Assembly: GCF_018141445.1 (NCBI RefSeq)
Contig: NZ_CP058649.1
Location: 4,483,001-4,547,000, forward strand
Length of the DNA stretch: 64,000 bases
Direction: 5' to 3'
Source of the DNA: Vallitalea pronyensis
Lineage (GTDB): Bacteria > Bacillota > Clostridia > Lachnospirales > Vallitaleaceae
Position numbers and translations under genes: made by a program. Position 1 is the first letter of the stretch. Each line of letters begins with the position of its first letter. Of the stretch, positions 35,445 to 45,319 are shown piece by piece. The notes beneath the pieces are model-generated. The model saw only the letters and a program-made list of their open reading frames with translations. It had not been told where the DNA came from and made no database searches.

Positions 35445-37316
35445 TTACTTTATAGTAACTGTCGATGTACCACAACGCTTACAACTTATATGCTTCAACT
35501 TCAGCCTATAAACCATCTGACCCCAAGCCCCCACTAACTTCATATCCTCCAGCTTTATTTCTTCAATTTCAACAATCAATTGATTAGGATCATACACCAT
35601 TTTTCTTATCTCTTGTTGGCATTCCATAGTCATGATGCCTGGGCTTAACAGAACAGGCTTTTGAAGTGTCATAAATACAAGTGTAACATGCCCATTGTTT
35701 TCCTCTAAGGCATAGTCATCCTTAATGCTTATGGTATGTTTTTTTCTATCTAGCCGAATACACCGTTCCCAACGTATCACTTTGGCTTCCTTTGGATAAG
35801 CTTTGCTGATATCGCATATGAACTCTGACACATGTTCATTTATATGAACGTCCTTAATGGATGCCTTGAAAGAAGCCCCCTGTTGCTGGTTTCTACCATT
35901 AATAATGGGTACATTATGGTAAGCTGACTGCATTGTCCATATGTCATATCTACTTTCCCCAAAGGTTTTGGATGTATAGACCCCTACACCAACATCAATG
36001 AATAACGGATAACCATTGGCATATACAATCATATGTCCAACATCATTATGGTTATGACTTTCATCATTATGGCCACCTTTGACAGCAACCAACAGCCCCC
36101 TTTGATCTTCATGCTCTCTTGCTATGAAAACTTGTATACTTTCAAACCATTCCGTAAGATTGAACTTAAAATCAGATGAAGCTTTATCCGTATATGCATC
36201 AAACAGATACGCCATCAGCCTAAGACCAAGATGGCATCTTGTATGAGTCATATCATATCCATAACGCTTATATAATGTTAGACCAAAATGCATCAGGTCA
36301 TCATCTTGAATTGCGAAACCATACCTTGCCACTAATGGGTAATCCATACTTGGAATCGGTAAACTATCTGCAAAATTAACAAATTGATTACCACCAATAT
36401 TGACTGCCTTAATAAACCTTCCTATCTGTTTGATACGTTCTTCATGATAGATATTGACATAACCATCTGTCACCTTGTTGATGATATCAAGAGCATCCAA
36501 AAGTGAACCACCTGCATGCCCCCAATAAGAGGGTCCTTCATCACAGCCCCCATCGTCATCATAGTGGTTTATAAAAATTGTTAAGATTGACATGATTTTC
36601 TCTATACCGCTTACCCGCTTAGCATGATCACCCTCCATAAAGGCGATACAAGCTGAAATATTAGACAATATCCAAGGTGTCCAATTATTGATATGATGTC
36701 CTGCTGTTTTTTTACTGTCTTCATGCCACATCCACCAATAATCATTTCTTTCTAAAAAAGGTTTTATTACTCTTTTATTGACTGCATCATGTATTCTATA
36801 TGTCACAGCTACACTTTCATTATCGAGGGTAGTCTGTAATACATAATAAACCCATGACAAAAGTGCACCTGTTTCAGCTACCATCAGGTCAATATAGGTT
36901 GTTCCCACAACATGAAGACCACAATCCTCTGTGTCTGGTACTTGATTAAGGTGGGCAGGATATACCCATGTTGATTCTTCACAGATACTCCAGATGATAT
37001 CCATAATTGCTGTTGTGTATCGGCCTCTATGCTCAATACATTCAGCCAATGTAAGCATACTCAGTCGATGACGTCTTACATGGTAGATGTCTTCGAAGTT
37101 TTGTCGATTACCAATTTTATACCTTTCCAAATATGTACTCGCTCGTAAGGGTTGTATTGGTGTTTTCAAGTATGCTTCAGCTTTCTCTCGAATAACCGCC
37201 TTATCTTCTTTTCTTACATGCTTCCATAAGTTGCGCTCTTGAATCGTTGGATAAGGGTGAAAGAGTTTCTTATCCACTACATGACCCTTTAGATTTCCAA
37301 AATACGTCTCAAACAT
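35445..37316 (-). CDS. Heparinase II/III-family protein (polysaccharide lyase-like)
   Basis: 623 aa. The N-terminal half is an alpha-helical toroid (RRHRLSMLTLAECIEHRGRYTTAIMDIIWSICEESTW). The C-terminal beta-sandwich carries the signature GGHNDESHNHNDVGHMIVYANGYPLFIDVGVGVYTS near residue 405, with the metal- or substrate-binding histidines. Family members eliminate uronic-acid-containing glycans such as heparin, heparan sulfate and alginate. No signal peptide is present, so it probably acts on imported oligosaccharides. GGGGAG precedes the start, 17 bp after the GH3 gene. Confidence 0.85.
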   Translation of the reverse strand: MFETYFGNLKGHVVDKKLFHPYPTIQERNLWKHVRKEDKAVIREKAEAYLKTPIQPLRASTYLERYKIGNRQNFEDIYHVRRHRLSMLTLAECIEHRGRYTTAIMDIIWSICEESTWVYPAHLNQVPDTEDCGLHVVGTTYIDLMVAETGALLSWVYYVLQTTLDNESVAVTYRIHDAVNKRVIKPFLERNDYWWMWHEDSKKTAGHHINNWTPWILSNISACIAFMEGDHAKRVSGIEKIMSILTIFINHYDDDGGCDEGPSYWGHAGGSLLDALDIINKVTDGYVNIYHEERIKQIGRFIKAVNIGGNQFVNFADSLPIPSMDYPLVARYGFAIQDDDLMHFGLTLYKRYGYDMTHTRCHLGLRLMAYLFDAYTDKASSDFKFNLTEWFESIQVFIAREHEDQRGLLVAVKGGHNDESHNHNDVGHMIVYANGYPLFIDVGVGVYTSKTFGESRYDIWTMQSAYHNVPIINGRNQQQGASFKASIKDVHINEHVSEFICDISKAYPKEAKVIRWERCIRLDRKKHTISIKDDYALEENNGHVTLVFMTLQKPVLLSPGIMTMECQQEIRKMVYDPNQLIVEIEEIKLEDMKLVGAWGQMVYRLKLKHISCKRCGTSTVTIK

Positions 37317-37333
37317 CTTATCTCCCCTCGTAT

Positions 37334-39070
37334 TTAATGTTTTTCTAACTCCAGTCCATGATTAGCACTTATAGAACCATAGATCACATCTGCAATAGCC
37401 TTGATATTTTCTCTACCAGATGGACAAAAGGATACGATTGCCGTATTCACGTGCTTTGGTACACCAAACTTTTCATAAGGTGTATTGGAAACAACGATAA
37501 CGGGTGCTTCTTGATGACACAATAAGTCCATGACTTCCATCATGTTTGCATGGGTTCGGTAATTGTAATAACTGGTGGTCACAATCAGATCATATTTTTC
37601 ATGCTTTAATCTGCCTTTAATGCGTTCTATACATGCTTTGGATACTTTTTCTTTGACAACTACAACGGATACATGATCGGAATGTTTCAACATCTCCTCC
37701 CATAATACACCTGGATGCACATACATGTTATTGATAAACGAATGAAAATGATGCGTTTGTTCAATGAGGAGAACTTTTTTATCCTTTGAAACAGGCAGTA
37801 GACCCCCTTTATCACGTAATACGGTAACGGACTTTTCAGCAGCCTCTCTTGCAACTGCCATAATCTCTTCATCATAAAAAGGTAATCCTGCTTCACTTGC
37901 ATTGACTTTACCACCATTGTCAGCAAGGCCCATATCGTATCGCATTTTCAATATACGCATCACCGAAGCATCCAGCATGTCCATGCTATAACGACCTGTT
38001 TTAACGGCTTCTATAACACATCCAATAATATATTTGTTGACAGGTGTCTCATTTCTACACAGAATTAAGTCACATCCAGCAAGTAAGCTTCTAACAACTG
38101 CTTCACCTACTTCATAGCGATCAAGGAGGCCATGCATACTGATATTATCTGTGGTAATAACCCCTTTAAATCCTAGCTCTTCACGCAATAGTCCTGTTAT
38201 AATTGCTCTAGACGTAGCTGCTGGGTCATGTGACGGGTCCAATGACGGATAGGCTGTGAAAGCTGCCATGATGGCTGGAAGTCCTGCTTTAATCAGTTCT
38301 CTATAAGGTCGAATATGTTTTTCCATTAGTTCGGCTTTTGATAAATCAATGACAGGTAACCCAAAATGTGCATCTTGTACAGAATCACCTCGTCCTGGGA
38401 AATGTTTCCCTGTGGATATGATATGCATTTCATTAAACCCTCGAATGGATTCTTTTGCATAGGCAATCACCGTATCTGTTTTATCTGAATAAGCCCTAGG
38501 ACCGATTTCAGGGTTCAATGGATTTGTATTCACATCTAATACAGGGGAATGAATCATATTTGCTCCTAATGCTCGGGCCTGTTTTCCTAAGCTTAGTGCC
38601 ACTTTATAAGCCATCTCCGGCTCCTTTGTAGCTGCTAATCCCATGGGAAATGGGAATAACCGCTGACCAAATAGAAAATCCGCTCCTTCGCCCTCTTGGT
38701 CAAAGGTAAAATGAAGTGGTACCCCATCGTTATGCTCCATAGCAAGGTCCCGAAGGGTATTCAGTGTGGTTGCATACTCTTGTGGTGTACAAGCAACACG
38801 CTTGGCTTTAAATGTCCCAGGCCGATCATAAGATTTGCTATCCGGTTCTTTAAATAAGCTGGGGTGAGCCCCTTCCTTGCTGTCATAGCCTCCATGAAAT
38901 TTCTGAGCGATGCGAAACCCGCCTACATGATATGTCTTAATCATCTCAATAATATGAGGCGTGATAACGGGACCAGCGAAGCCAAACACCATTAACTGTC
39001 CTACTTTTTGCTCCAATGTTAATTTCTCAAATATATTGTCTACCCAAATCTGTTTCTGACACTTTTCCAT
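37334..39070 (-). CDS. Glycoside hydrolase family 3, beta-N-acetylhexosaminidase-like
   Basis: 578 aa from the ATG at 39070, which has GGAGG upstream; an ATG at 39082 overlaps the preceding stop. The barrel carries GKHFPGRGDSVQDAHFGLP near residue 221, the KH(F/I)PG-x-GD...DxH motif of NagZ-type N-acetylglucosaminidases, and the nucleophile Asp in GVITTDNISMHG near 308. A C-terminal alpha/beta domain follows. No signal peptide is visible. It probably releases N-acetylhexosamine from oligosaccharides delivered by the adjacent importer. Confidence 0.9.
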   Translation of the reverse strand: MEKCQKQIWVDNIFEKLTLEQKVGQLMVFGFAGPVITPHIIEMIKTYHVGGFRIAQKFHGGYDSKEGAHPSLFKEPDSKSYDRPGTFKAKRVACTPQEYATTLNTLRDLAMEHNDGVPLHFTFDQEGEGADFLFGQRLFPFPMGLAATKEPEMAYKVALSLGKQARALGANMIHSPVLDVNTNPLNPEIGPRAYSDKTDTVIAYAKESIRGFNEMHIISTGKHFPGRGDSVQDAHFGLPVIDLSKAELMEKHIRPYRELIKAGLPAIMAAFTAYPSLDPSHDPAATSRAIITGLLREELGFKGVITTDNISMHGLLDRYEVGEAVVRSLLAGCDLILCRNETPVNKYIIGCVIEAVKTGRYSMDMLDASVMRILKMRYDMGLADNGGKVNASEAGLPFYDEEIMAVAREAAEKSVTVLRDKGGLLPVSKDKKVLLIEQTHHFHSFINNMYVHPGVLWEEMLKHSDHVSVVVVKEKVSKACIERIKGRLKHEKYDLIVTTSYYNYRTHANMMEVMDLLCHQEAPVIVVSNTPYEKFGVPKHVNTAIVSFCPSGRENIKAIADVIYGSISANHGLELEKH

Positions 39071-39081
39071 GGTATCCTCCA

Positions 39082-39924
39082 TTACTCCAATCCTAATGTT
39101 ATTTTATAACGTTTAACGGCTTCAAGATAATCGTTGCTATCATCATGATTATGTAGTAATTCTTCAAATATCTTATCTTTTAACATGCCCCATGACCATC
39201 CTTCATCCTGAGGCTGAATGGGATAGAACCGAATGTGATTCTGTGCTGCTGCTCGCATATCACCTGGTGCATCACCAATCATAAGCGCTTGATTGGCATC
39301 ATATCCTTGCTCTATTAATCCTTTGATAAAATCTTCTTTCTTACCGTATTCTTGTCCCCCAATCAATTGTACAAAAGGAGCGATACCTAATGCTTTCCAC
39401 TCCTTATCAATGGCATCATGATTAGCAGACGATACAACGAAAATATCTGCATGTTTTGACATGACTTTAAGGCATGGTTGTACATGTTCGAATAACTTAC
39501 TCTTCTTTTGCATTGTCTCTATACGGTTGTTCACATCTCTTGACCATCCATGGACTTTTTTCATCCCCAAATCATGGTTTTTTTCCATTTCTTGTTTCAA
39601 AGCATCCATGCTAAACATATGGGTGGTCTCAACCCAATGTCCAAAAGCATCGTACATGCTTAATTCTTGTTTGGAATAACGCTTTTTTAGTGTCATGATC
39701 ATCTGCCAGAAACCTTGATAACGGTTAATACCCCGCCACTTACTATAGAGATTAATATGAAGCCATAAGTCCATCACTTCTTGCATATTTATTAATCCTA
39801 AGGTATCTATTAAAGCAGGTCCAAAACACTCCCTATGCTTAGATTCCATTGAATCAATGGCACAACCATCTGAATCCACACACACAAGGTATGGCGCTTT
39901 TTCTTTTTTTATCTGACTCATCAT
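39082..39924 (-). CDS. HAD-family phosphatase/phosphomutase-like protein
   Basis: 280 aa. Motif I is VCVDSDGCAIDSM, motif II FVVSSANHDAID, the Lys is in EYGKKEDFI and motif IV is MIGDAPGDMRAA. A helical cap separates motifs I and II. Similar proteins near sugar importers act on sugar phosphates such as beta-phosphoglucomutase substrates. The substrate is unknown. Its stop overlaps the upstream in-frame ATG of the GH3 gene, and it follows the solute-binding-protein gene after a hairpin. Confidence 0.83.
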   Translation of the reverse strand: MMSQIKKEKAPYLVCVDSDGCAIDSMESKHRECFGPALIDTLGLINMQEVMDLWLHINLYSKWRGINRYQGFWQMIMTLKKRYSKQELSMYDAFGHWVETTHMFSMDALKQEMEKNHDLGMKKVHGWSRDVNNRIETMQKKSKLFEHVQPCLKVMSKHADIFVVSSANHDAIDKEWKALGIAPFVQLIGGQEYGKKEDFIKGLIEQGYDANQALMIGDAPGDMRAAAQNHIRFYPIQPQDEGWSWGMLKDKIFEELLHNHDDSNDYLEAVKRYKITLGLE

Positions 39925-39956
39925 CGTACCTCATCACTCCTCTATACTCTAAAACA

Positions 39957-39987
39957 AAACCATCGACTGTTACCCGTCGATGGTTTT
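39957..39987 (-). terminator. Intra-operon hairpin after the solute-binding protein gene
   Basis: AAAACCATCGAC and GTCGATGGTTTT form a stem with a short loop. On the minus strand TTTTGTTTT follows. Placed between the binding-protein gene and the enzyme genes, it probably causes partial termination or RNA stabilisation, raising importer expression over the enzymes. Confidence 0.75.
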
Positions 39988-40000
39988 CATCGTCCATAGC

Positions 40001-41602
40001 TTATCTCACTTTGCTGTACCATTCCCGTGCTCTTTTGGTAACGGCTTCACCACCATTTTGATGCCAAAGTTCAACAAACTCATCAAACTTATCCATTTCC
40101 CAATCACCAATGATGATGCGGGTCATATACTCTTGATAGAGGGTATGTTGTTGAATATCGCTGTAACCATCATAGATTGTATTGGGCAAGCCATCACCAG
40201 CAATTCTTTTATCCAAGTCTTGGAATGACTCTTGCACTGCAAGCTGGGTTTCAAACATTGGCTTTCTGTCTTCACTCACTGAATTTAACATAATTTCAGT
40301 ATTGAAAAAGAGGTCTTCTTCCGTAATTCTTGGTGTTGCAAGGAGAACGTTTTCTGATGTTGACTTGTCTTTTGGTAAAAGCACTTTTTCCCCATTTACA
40401 ACTTCATAATCAATGCCTTCAACTCTAAAGGTATTCAGTTCTCTATTCTGACTGTCAAAAGCAAAATTTAGTAATTTCAAGGCATTAATGATGGTCGCTT
40501 CACTTTTATTTGCGATGACATATTCTGGTCGCTTAATATCCAAGTGGGTGATAAAGCTGTCATAACCTTCATTGGTTACATTGGGTAATGCTGCAAATGT
40601 TGCATCTGGATTAAGCTGAGTAATGGCTTCAAAACGAGAATGGGAATACTGTGATAAGTGATACCAAATCCCCACTTTATCGGATGTAATCTTTGCTTTC
40701 CAATCGGAACTGGAATTCAGGAATGTTTCATTATCCAGCAAACCTTCTTTGTATAATCCTCTGATAAATTCAATGGCTTCTTTCATATTAGGCGTTACTG
40801 CTGAATACGTCAATTCACCATCATAGACATCCCAGTTAGGATATCCCTCTGACATTGCAATACCATATATACCAAATAAGTAGTCCATCCAGCGACCAAA
40901 TTCCCTACCTGATGTGGGAATTTCATCATCCGCATTTCCATTGCCATTGGCATCTAACGCTTTAAACGCTCGCAGTACGTTCACTAATTCATCTTTTGTT
41001 GTTGGCATATCCATTCCAACTCTGTCCAACCAGTCTGTTCTTATAAATGGTCCATAGTCGTTATAGAGTTGAACAGAAGGAATATAATAGATTCTACCTT
41101 CACCCTTAGGATCAGCTGCTCTAACAATATCCCATACATGCTCTGGAATTGCCTGCCATACATTGGGTGCATATTCTGGTAAGTAATCTGTTAAGTCGGC
41201 AATAGCCCCTTGTTGTGCCAGTGTAATTTCATTCCCTTTCCATGGTAGAAACATATCTGGAATATCCCCTGTTGCCGTCAATGTATTCAGTTTCTGAATG
41301 TACGCATCGCCGCCTTCCCAAGGCACATAAGGGGAATAAACGCCTATGCCAACATTGTCAATGAAAAATTGACTTTGCGGTCCATCTTTCTTCACTTCAA
41401 GATAGCCAACGTTTTCTCGCCATATCTCTACATAGGGAATTTCTTTTTCTTGCGGTTTTTTATCCGGCTTTTTATCCTCTGCCCCATCATTGTTTTTTGT
41501 TGTGTCATTTGCTGGCATTGTTTCTTGTTTATCACGACTACCACACCCCATCATGGACACCATTAGTCCTAATACCATGACTACACATAAAAATTTTTTC
41601 AT
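40001..41602 (-). CDS. Extracellular sugar-binding lipoprotein of an ABC importer
   Basis: 533 aa. The signal peptide ends in a lipobox with Cys20 (SMMG-C), followed by a Lys/Asp-rich linker. The mature protein has the large periplasmic-binding fold of LplA/YtcQ-type proteins: DIPDMFLPWKGNEITLAQQGAIADLTDYLPEYAPN is characteristic. It captures oligosaccharides outside the membrane and delivers them to the two permeases encoded just upstream. The ATPase is missing locally, as is common for this type, which uses a shared MsmX-like ATPase. AAAGGAG precedes the start. Confidence 0.93.
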   Translation of the reverse strand: MKKFLCVVMVLGLMVSMMGCGSRDKQETMPANDTTKNNDGAEDKKPDKKPQEKEIPYVEIWRENVGYLEVKKDGPQSQFFIDNVGIGVYSPYVPWEGGDAYIQKLNTLTATGDIPDMFLPWKGNEITLAQQGAIADLTDYLPEYAPNVWQAIPEHVWDIVRAADPKGEGRIYYIPSVQLYNDYGPFIRTDWLDRVGMDMPTTKDELVNVLRAFKALDANGNGNADDEIPTSGREFGRWMDYLFGIYGIAMSEGYPNWDVYDGELTYSAVTPNMKEAIEFIRGLYKEGLLDNETFLNSSSDWKAKITSDKVGIWYHLSQYSHSRFEAITQLNPDATFAALPNVTNEGYDSFITHLDIKRPEYVIANKSEATIINALKLLNFAFDSQNRELNTFRVEGIDYEVVNGEKVLLPKDKSTSENVLLATPRITEEDLFFNTEIMLNSVSEDRKPMFETQLAVQESFQDLDKRIAGDGLPNTIYDGYSDIQQHTLYQEYMTRIIIGDWEMDKFDEFVELWHQNGGEAVTKRAREWYSKVR

Positions 41603-41655
41603 CTTGTCGTTCTCCTTTCAAATCTATATGATTATTTTTAAATAGATTTAGCCAT

Positions 41656-42522
41656 TTAGCCTTTTACGGAGCCTAACATGGCACCTTTAACAAAGTACTT
41701 CTGAATATAGGGATAAACCATAAGGATCGGTACGACTGCAAAAATAATGGTTGCTGACTTAAGCGTCACATCATTGTAATCTAAGAGTTCTGTAATGGAA
41801 GAGTTAACCAAGTCTTCTCCTGCAGTAATGTATTGCCTTAATCTTAATTGTAACGGAAACAAGGCTTGACTTTGAATAAATAGAATCGGATGAAGGAATT
41901 GATTCCATATCATCACAGAATAAAATAAACCAAGGGTTGCCATGACCGGTTTTGACATGGGTAATAGTATACGCCAAAATATTTTAAAATAACCTGCCCC
42001 GTCAATTTTTGCAGACTCTTCAAGATCTGCTGGTAATTGTGAGAAAAAAGAACGCATAATCACCAAGTTATAGGCCGTTACTGTATGGGGCAAAACCAGT
42101 ACAAAAAAATTATCAAATAATCCAAGATTCTTAATGGTTAAGAAATAAGGAATTATGGGCGCTTTGAATATCATGGTAATGATTACAAAAACCCCTAGAA
42201 TCTTTGCCAAAGCGAAATATTTCTTAGACAGGGGGTAAGCCAGAAATGCTGTAATAATCAGTGCTAGCGTAGTACCAATAACTGTCGCAAGAAATGTAAC
42301 GCCAAAGGACCTCCATAAATCTGCTCTTAAGAGAATGTACCGCCATGAAGCAAGGGTGATGTCCACAGGTAACAGAAATACTTTTCCTGCTTCCACAGCT
42401 ATGGACTTACTCAAAGATGTTGCCAACACAGACAAGAGAGGTACAATCATGATGATGCCTACGATGGATAGAAACAAAGCTATTATACCATCATACAGTT
42501 TATCAATTATTTTTCTTCTCAT
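41656..42522 (-). CDS. Carbohydrate ABC transporter permease, LplC/YtcP-like
   Basis: 288 aa with six hydrophobic segments. The EAA loop reads LEESAKIDGAGYFKIFWRILLPMSKPV, the contact site for the ATPase. It forms the membrane channel with the LplB-like permease and overlaps that gene by one base. It belongs to the importer of the glycan locus. Confidence 0.95.
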   Translation of the reverse strand: MRRKIIDKLYDGIIALFLSIVGIIMIVPLLSVLATSLSKSIAVEAGKVFLLPVDITLASWRYILLRADLWRSFGVTFLATVIGTTLALIITAFLAYPLSKKYFALAKILGVFVIITMIFKAPIIPYFLTIKNLGLFDNFFVLVLPHTVTAYNLVIMRSFFSQLPADLEESAKIDGAGYFKIFWRILLPMSKPVMATLGLFYSVMIWNQFLHPILFIQSQALFPLQLRLRQYITAGEDLVNSSITELLDYNDVTLKSATIIFAVVPILMVYPYIQKYFVKGAMLGSVKG

Positions 42523-43421
42523 CAGATAATACCCCCTTCTGAAAATTTCTTTGATAGCTTATTAAAGGCTAACACTAGCGTCAACCCAACTACGGATTGA
42601 AACACACCAATAGCGGTGGTTGCGCTAAACTGCCCCTGCAAAATACCAACCCGGTACACATAGGTATCAATGGTGTCACCTACAGATTGTGTCATAGGTG
42701 TTAGAAGGTTATAGACATGTTCAAAACCAATATCTAAAAACCTGCCTATTTGCAGTAATAAAAGCACAAGTAATGTTGGTACAAGAAGGGGCAATGTTAT
42801 ATTAAGCATCTGCTTAAATCTTCCGGCACCATCAATCTTAGCGGCTTCATATACACTTGGATTAATCCCGCTAATGGCTGCTAAAATGACAATGGTACCC
42901 CAACCGGCATCCCGCCAGATACCTGTTAATACCACAATTAATCTGAAATACTCTGTTCGCTGCATAAATAATATGGGTTCATAGCCTAACATGCCCAATA
43001 ATGAATTTACCACACCATTGGCGGATAACAAGTCAAATGTTAACCCTGCAATGATAACCCAAGAAAAAAAATGAGGAATATAAAAAACAGTTTGCACGGT
43101 TTTTTTGAATTTTAGGTTTCTTACTTCGTTCAATAATAATGATAATACAATTGGTACTGGAAAAGATAACACGATTTTTAAGAAACCAATAATCATCGTA
43201 TTATTAAATACCCTCCAGAAGTCTGGATACTCAAAAAATGCTTTGAAATGCTTCAAGCCTACCCAAGGGCTATCTTTGATCCCAGTAAAAATACCATAAT
43301 CTTTAAAGGCTATGGTAATCCCCAGCATAGGTACGTACTTAAATAATATAAAGAATATGATGCCAGGAATCACCATCAGATAGAGTTCCCAATACTTTTT
43401 TATGTTCTCTTTTAGACCCAT
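42522..43421 (-). CDS. Carbohydrate ABC transporter permease, LplB/YteP-like
   Basis: 299 aa with six hydrophobic segments. VYEAAKIDGAGRFKQMLNITLPLLVPT is the EAA loop. It is the first gene of the operon, transcribed away from the yesM-like kinase gene. Upstream are a weak -35 box and two direct repeats, suggesting that the response regulator activates it. Confidence 0.95.
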   Translation of the reverse strand: MGLKENIKKYWELYLMVIPGIIFFILFKYVPMLGITIAFKDYGIFTGIKDSPWVGLKHFKAFFEYPDFWRVFNNTMIIGFLKIVLSFPVPIVLSLLLNEVRNLKFKKTVQTVFYIPHFFSWVIIAGLTFDLLSANGVVNSLLGMLGYEPILFMQRTEYFRLIVVLTGIWRDAGWGTIVILAAISGINPSVYEAAKIDGAGRFKQMLNITLPLLVPTLLVLLLLQIGRFLDIGFEHVYNLLTPMTQSVGDTIDTYVYRVGILQGQFSATTAIGVFQSVVGLTLVLAFNKLSKKFSEGGII

Positions 43422-43462
43422 TGCTACATGTCCTTTCCAAAAATCTATTCGCTACACTATGC

Positions 43463-43524
43463 ATTATAAACGGATTAACGCAGAATAAAAGTAATCATTT
43501 TTAAGTATAAAGGTATTCATTTTT
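43463..43524 (-). promoter_or_regulatory. Glycan operon promoter with direct repeats (probable YesN site)
   Basis: The minus-strand -10 box TATAAT is at plus 43463-43468, with a poor -35 (CTTTTA). GTAATCATTTTT (43491-43502) and GTATTCATTTTT (43513-43524) are direct repeats, 22 bp apart, i.e. two helical turns, abutting the -35 region. This is the expected layout for a dimeric AraC-type activator such as the adjacent response regulator. Confidence 0.72.
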
Positions 43525-43598
43525 TAGTCGGTAACTTTTACATATTGCTATATTCGCGGTTATCTGATTAAATAGAGATAGAAAACGAGGTGTCCCAC

Positions 43599-45308
43599 AT
43601 GCTGAAATTAAATAACCTTAAATTAAGAAATAAACTTTTCGCCAGTTACCTGATTCTATGTGTCCTTCCAACCATCGTTGTCTCCCTATTTATCTACAAT
43701 TTTTCCAATAATAACATTGAGAAAACCTCCTATGAGTTTATGGAACTCTACACGGATCAGATGGCTCAAGATGTTAACGGGGACCTCACACTGATTAATA
43801 ACCTGTCAAAAACAATATTCTATAACGCGGAGTTATTTGAGTACTTACAGCACTCTGGTCGTTATGAAACCTTTGACAAAATTAACTTCAAACTCGAGAT
43901 TGATAAAATGCTCTATTCTTTTGTGGTACAAACCCCCTCTATATTTGGCATCACCATTGTCACCAACCATAAGGATATACATGCCATTGGTTATGCACAG
44001 GAAGCGATTATACCTGAATTACTCTATCAACAAACTTGGTACAAAGATATTCTTAATTCCAACGGAGAGATGATTATCACCACAGCACATGATTTGCCTT
44101 ACGTGGATATCAATGAACACATTACGACCATTACCATTGGTCGTCTTCTCATAACACCTGACGGTAAAGTTGGAGGTGTCTTATTGTTTGACATTAAACC
44201 CGATAACCTCGTACACTCACGGTTCAAAACAGATTTTATTTATGCCTATGATGCACAGGCAGTCATCAAAAACCCAAAAGGTTATCTCTATAATTCAGAC
44301 GCCACACCTGACAAAGTACCTTCTAAGGATTTATCCAACTATATTTTTATTAAAAAATACTTAGACATATTTGACATAGAAGTTTCAACGTATATTTCAA
44401 AAGATACACTCTATAAAGAAAACAAGCGTATGCTTGCCATTACCCTATCCATCGTGCTTGTTAGTGTATTTTTAATAACCTTTCTGAGCTTCTACTGGAG
44501 TGGACATCTTTCTAAACCCATTATCTCTTTAACCAATGTGATGAATCGAATTGATTCTGGTTCTTATGAGTCTATTGAAGATGATGGGCGTAGAGATGAA
44601 ATTGGTATCTTAACAAATGCCTATAACAAAATGGTCCTACGTATAAAAACACTTATTGAAGACGTTTATGTGGCTCGCCTTAATAAAAAAGAGGCTGAAC
44701 TTGCGGCTTTGCAGACGCAAATCAACCCACATATGCTCTATAACACCTTGGAATCCATCCGTATGAAGGCTGCAATCAACCATGATAAAGAAGTGGCAAA
44801 TATGATAAAAATATTGGGCAAGATGTTTCGTTTATCCCTTAATCGCACTCAGAACATCAACTATATTTTTGATGAGATTAATTACATTGATACCTACATC
44901 GATCTGCAAAATATTCGATATGAGAATCGGTTTTCACTGGTACTGGATGTGCCTGACGAAGTCATGAATGCTCAGATCATCAGCCTTGTATTTCAACCGA
45001 TTATTGAGAATTCCATTAATCACGGCTTCAAAGACAAAAAAGAAAACTGTATCATCTCCATCCAAGGCCGTATAGCTCACAATATCATTACCATTAAAAT
45101 TCATGATAACGGTTCTGGTATGTGCCAAGAAAAATTGGATGCACTTAACAAACACCTGCACGATGACCAAGTTTTAGCAAAAGGAAGTATTGGCATTAAG
45201 AATGTCACATCACGGCTACGTTTACACTATGGTACAAATTTTGATATCTACTATGAATCTAAACCATTACAAGGCACCACTGTCACACTCATGATACCCC
45301 ATATATAG
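43599..45308 (+). CDS. Sensor histidine kinase, YesM family
   Basis: 569 aa from the ATG at 43599, with GAGGTG upstream; GTG 43590 overlaps that site. A membrane helix near residues 15-35, an extracellular Cache-like sensor of about 240 residues, a second helix near 282-302, then a HAMP segment. The His kinase box is ALQTQINPHMLYNTLESIRMKA, with the phosphorylatable His in NPHML. The ATPase has IVFQPIIENSINHGF-type N box and HDNGSGM. It senses an extracellular saccharide or the loaded binding protein and phosphorylates the adjacent regulator. Confidence 0.93.
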   Translation: MLKLNNLKLRNKLFASYLILCVLPTIVVSLFIYNFSNNNIEKTSYEFMELYTDQMAQDVNGDLTLINNLSKTIFYNAELFEYLQHSGRYETFDKINFKLEIDKMLYSFVVQTPSIFGITIVTNHKDIHAIGYAQEAIIPELLYQQTWYKDILNSNGEMIITTAHDLPYVDINEHITTITIGRLLITPDGKVGGVLLFDIKPDNLVHSRFKTDFIYAYDAQAVIKNPKGYLYNSDATPDKVPSKDLSNYIFIKKYLDIFDIEVSTYISKDTLYKENKRMLAITLSIVLVSVFLITFLSFYWSGHLSKPIISLTNVMNRIDSGSYESIEDDGRRDEIGILTNAYNKMVLRIKTLIEDVYVARLNKKEAELAALQTQINPHMLYNTLESIRMKAAINHDKEVANMIKILGKMFRLSLNRTQNINYIFDEINYIDTYIDLQNIRYENRFSLVLDVPDEVMNAQIISLVFQPIIENSINHGFKDKKENCIISIQGRIAHNIITIKIHDNGSGMCQEKLDALNKHLHDDQVLAKGSIGIKNVTSRLRLHYGTNFDIYYESKPLQGTTVTLMIPHI

Positions 45309-45319
45309 GAGGATAAAAT

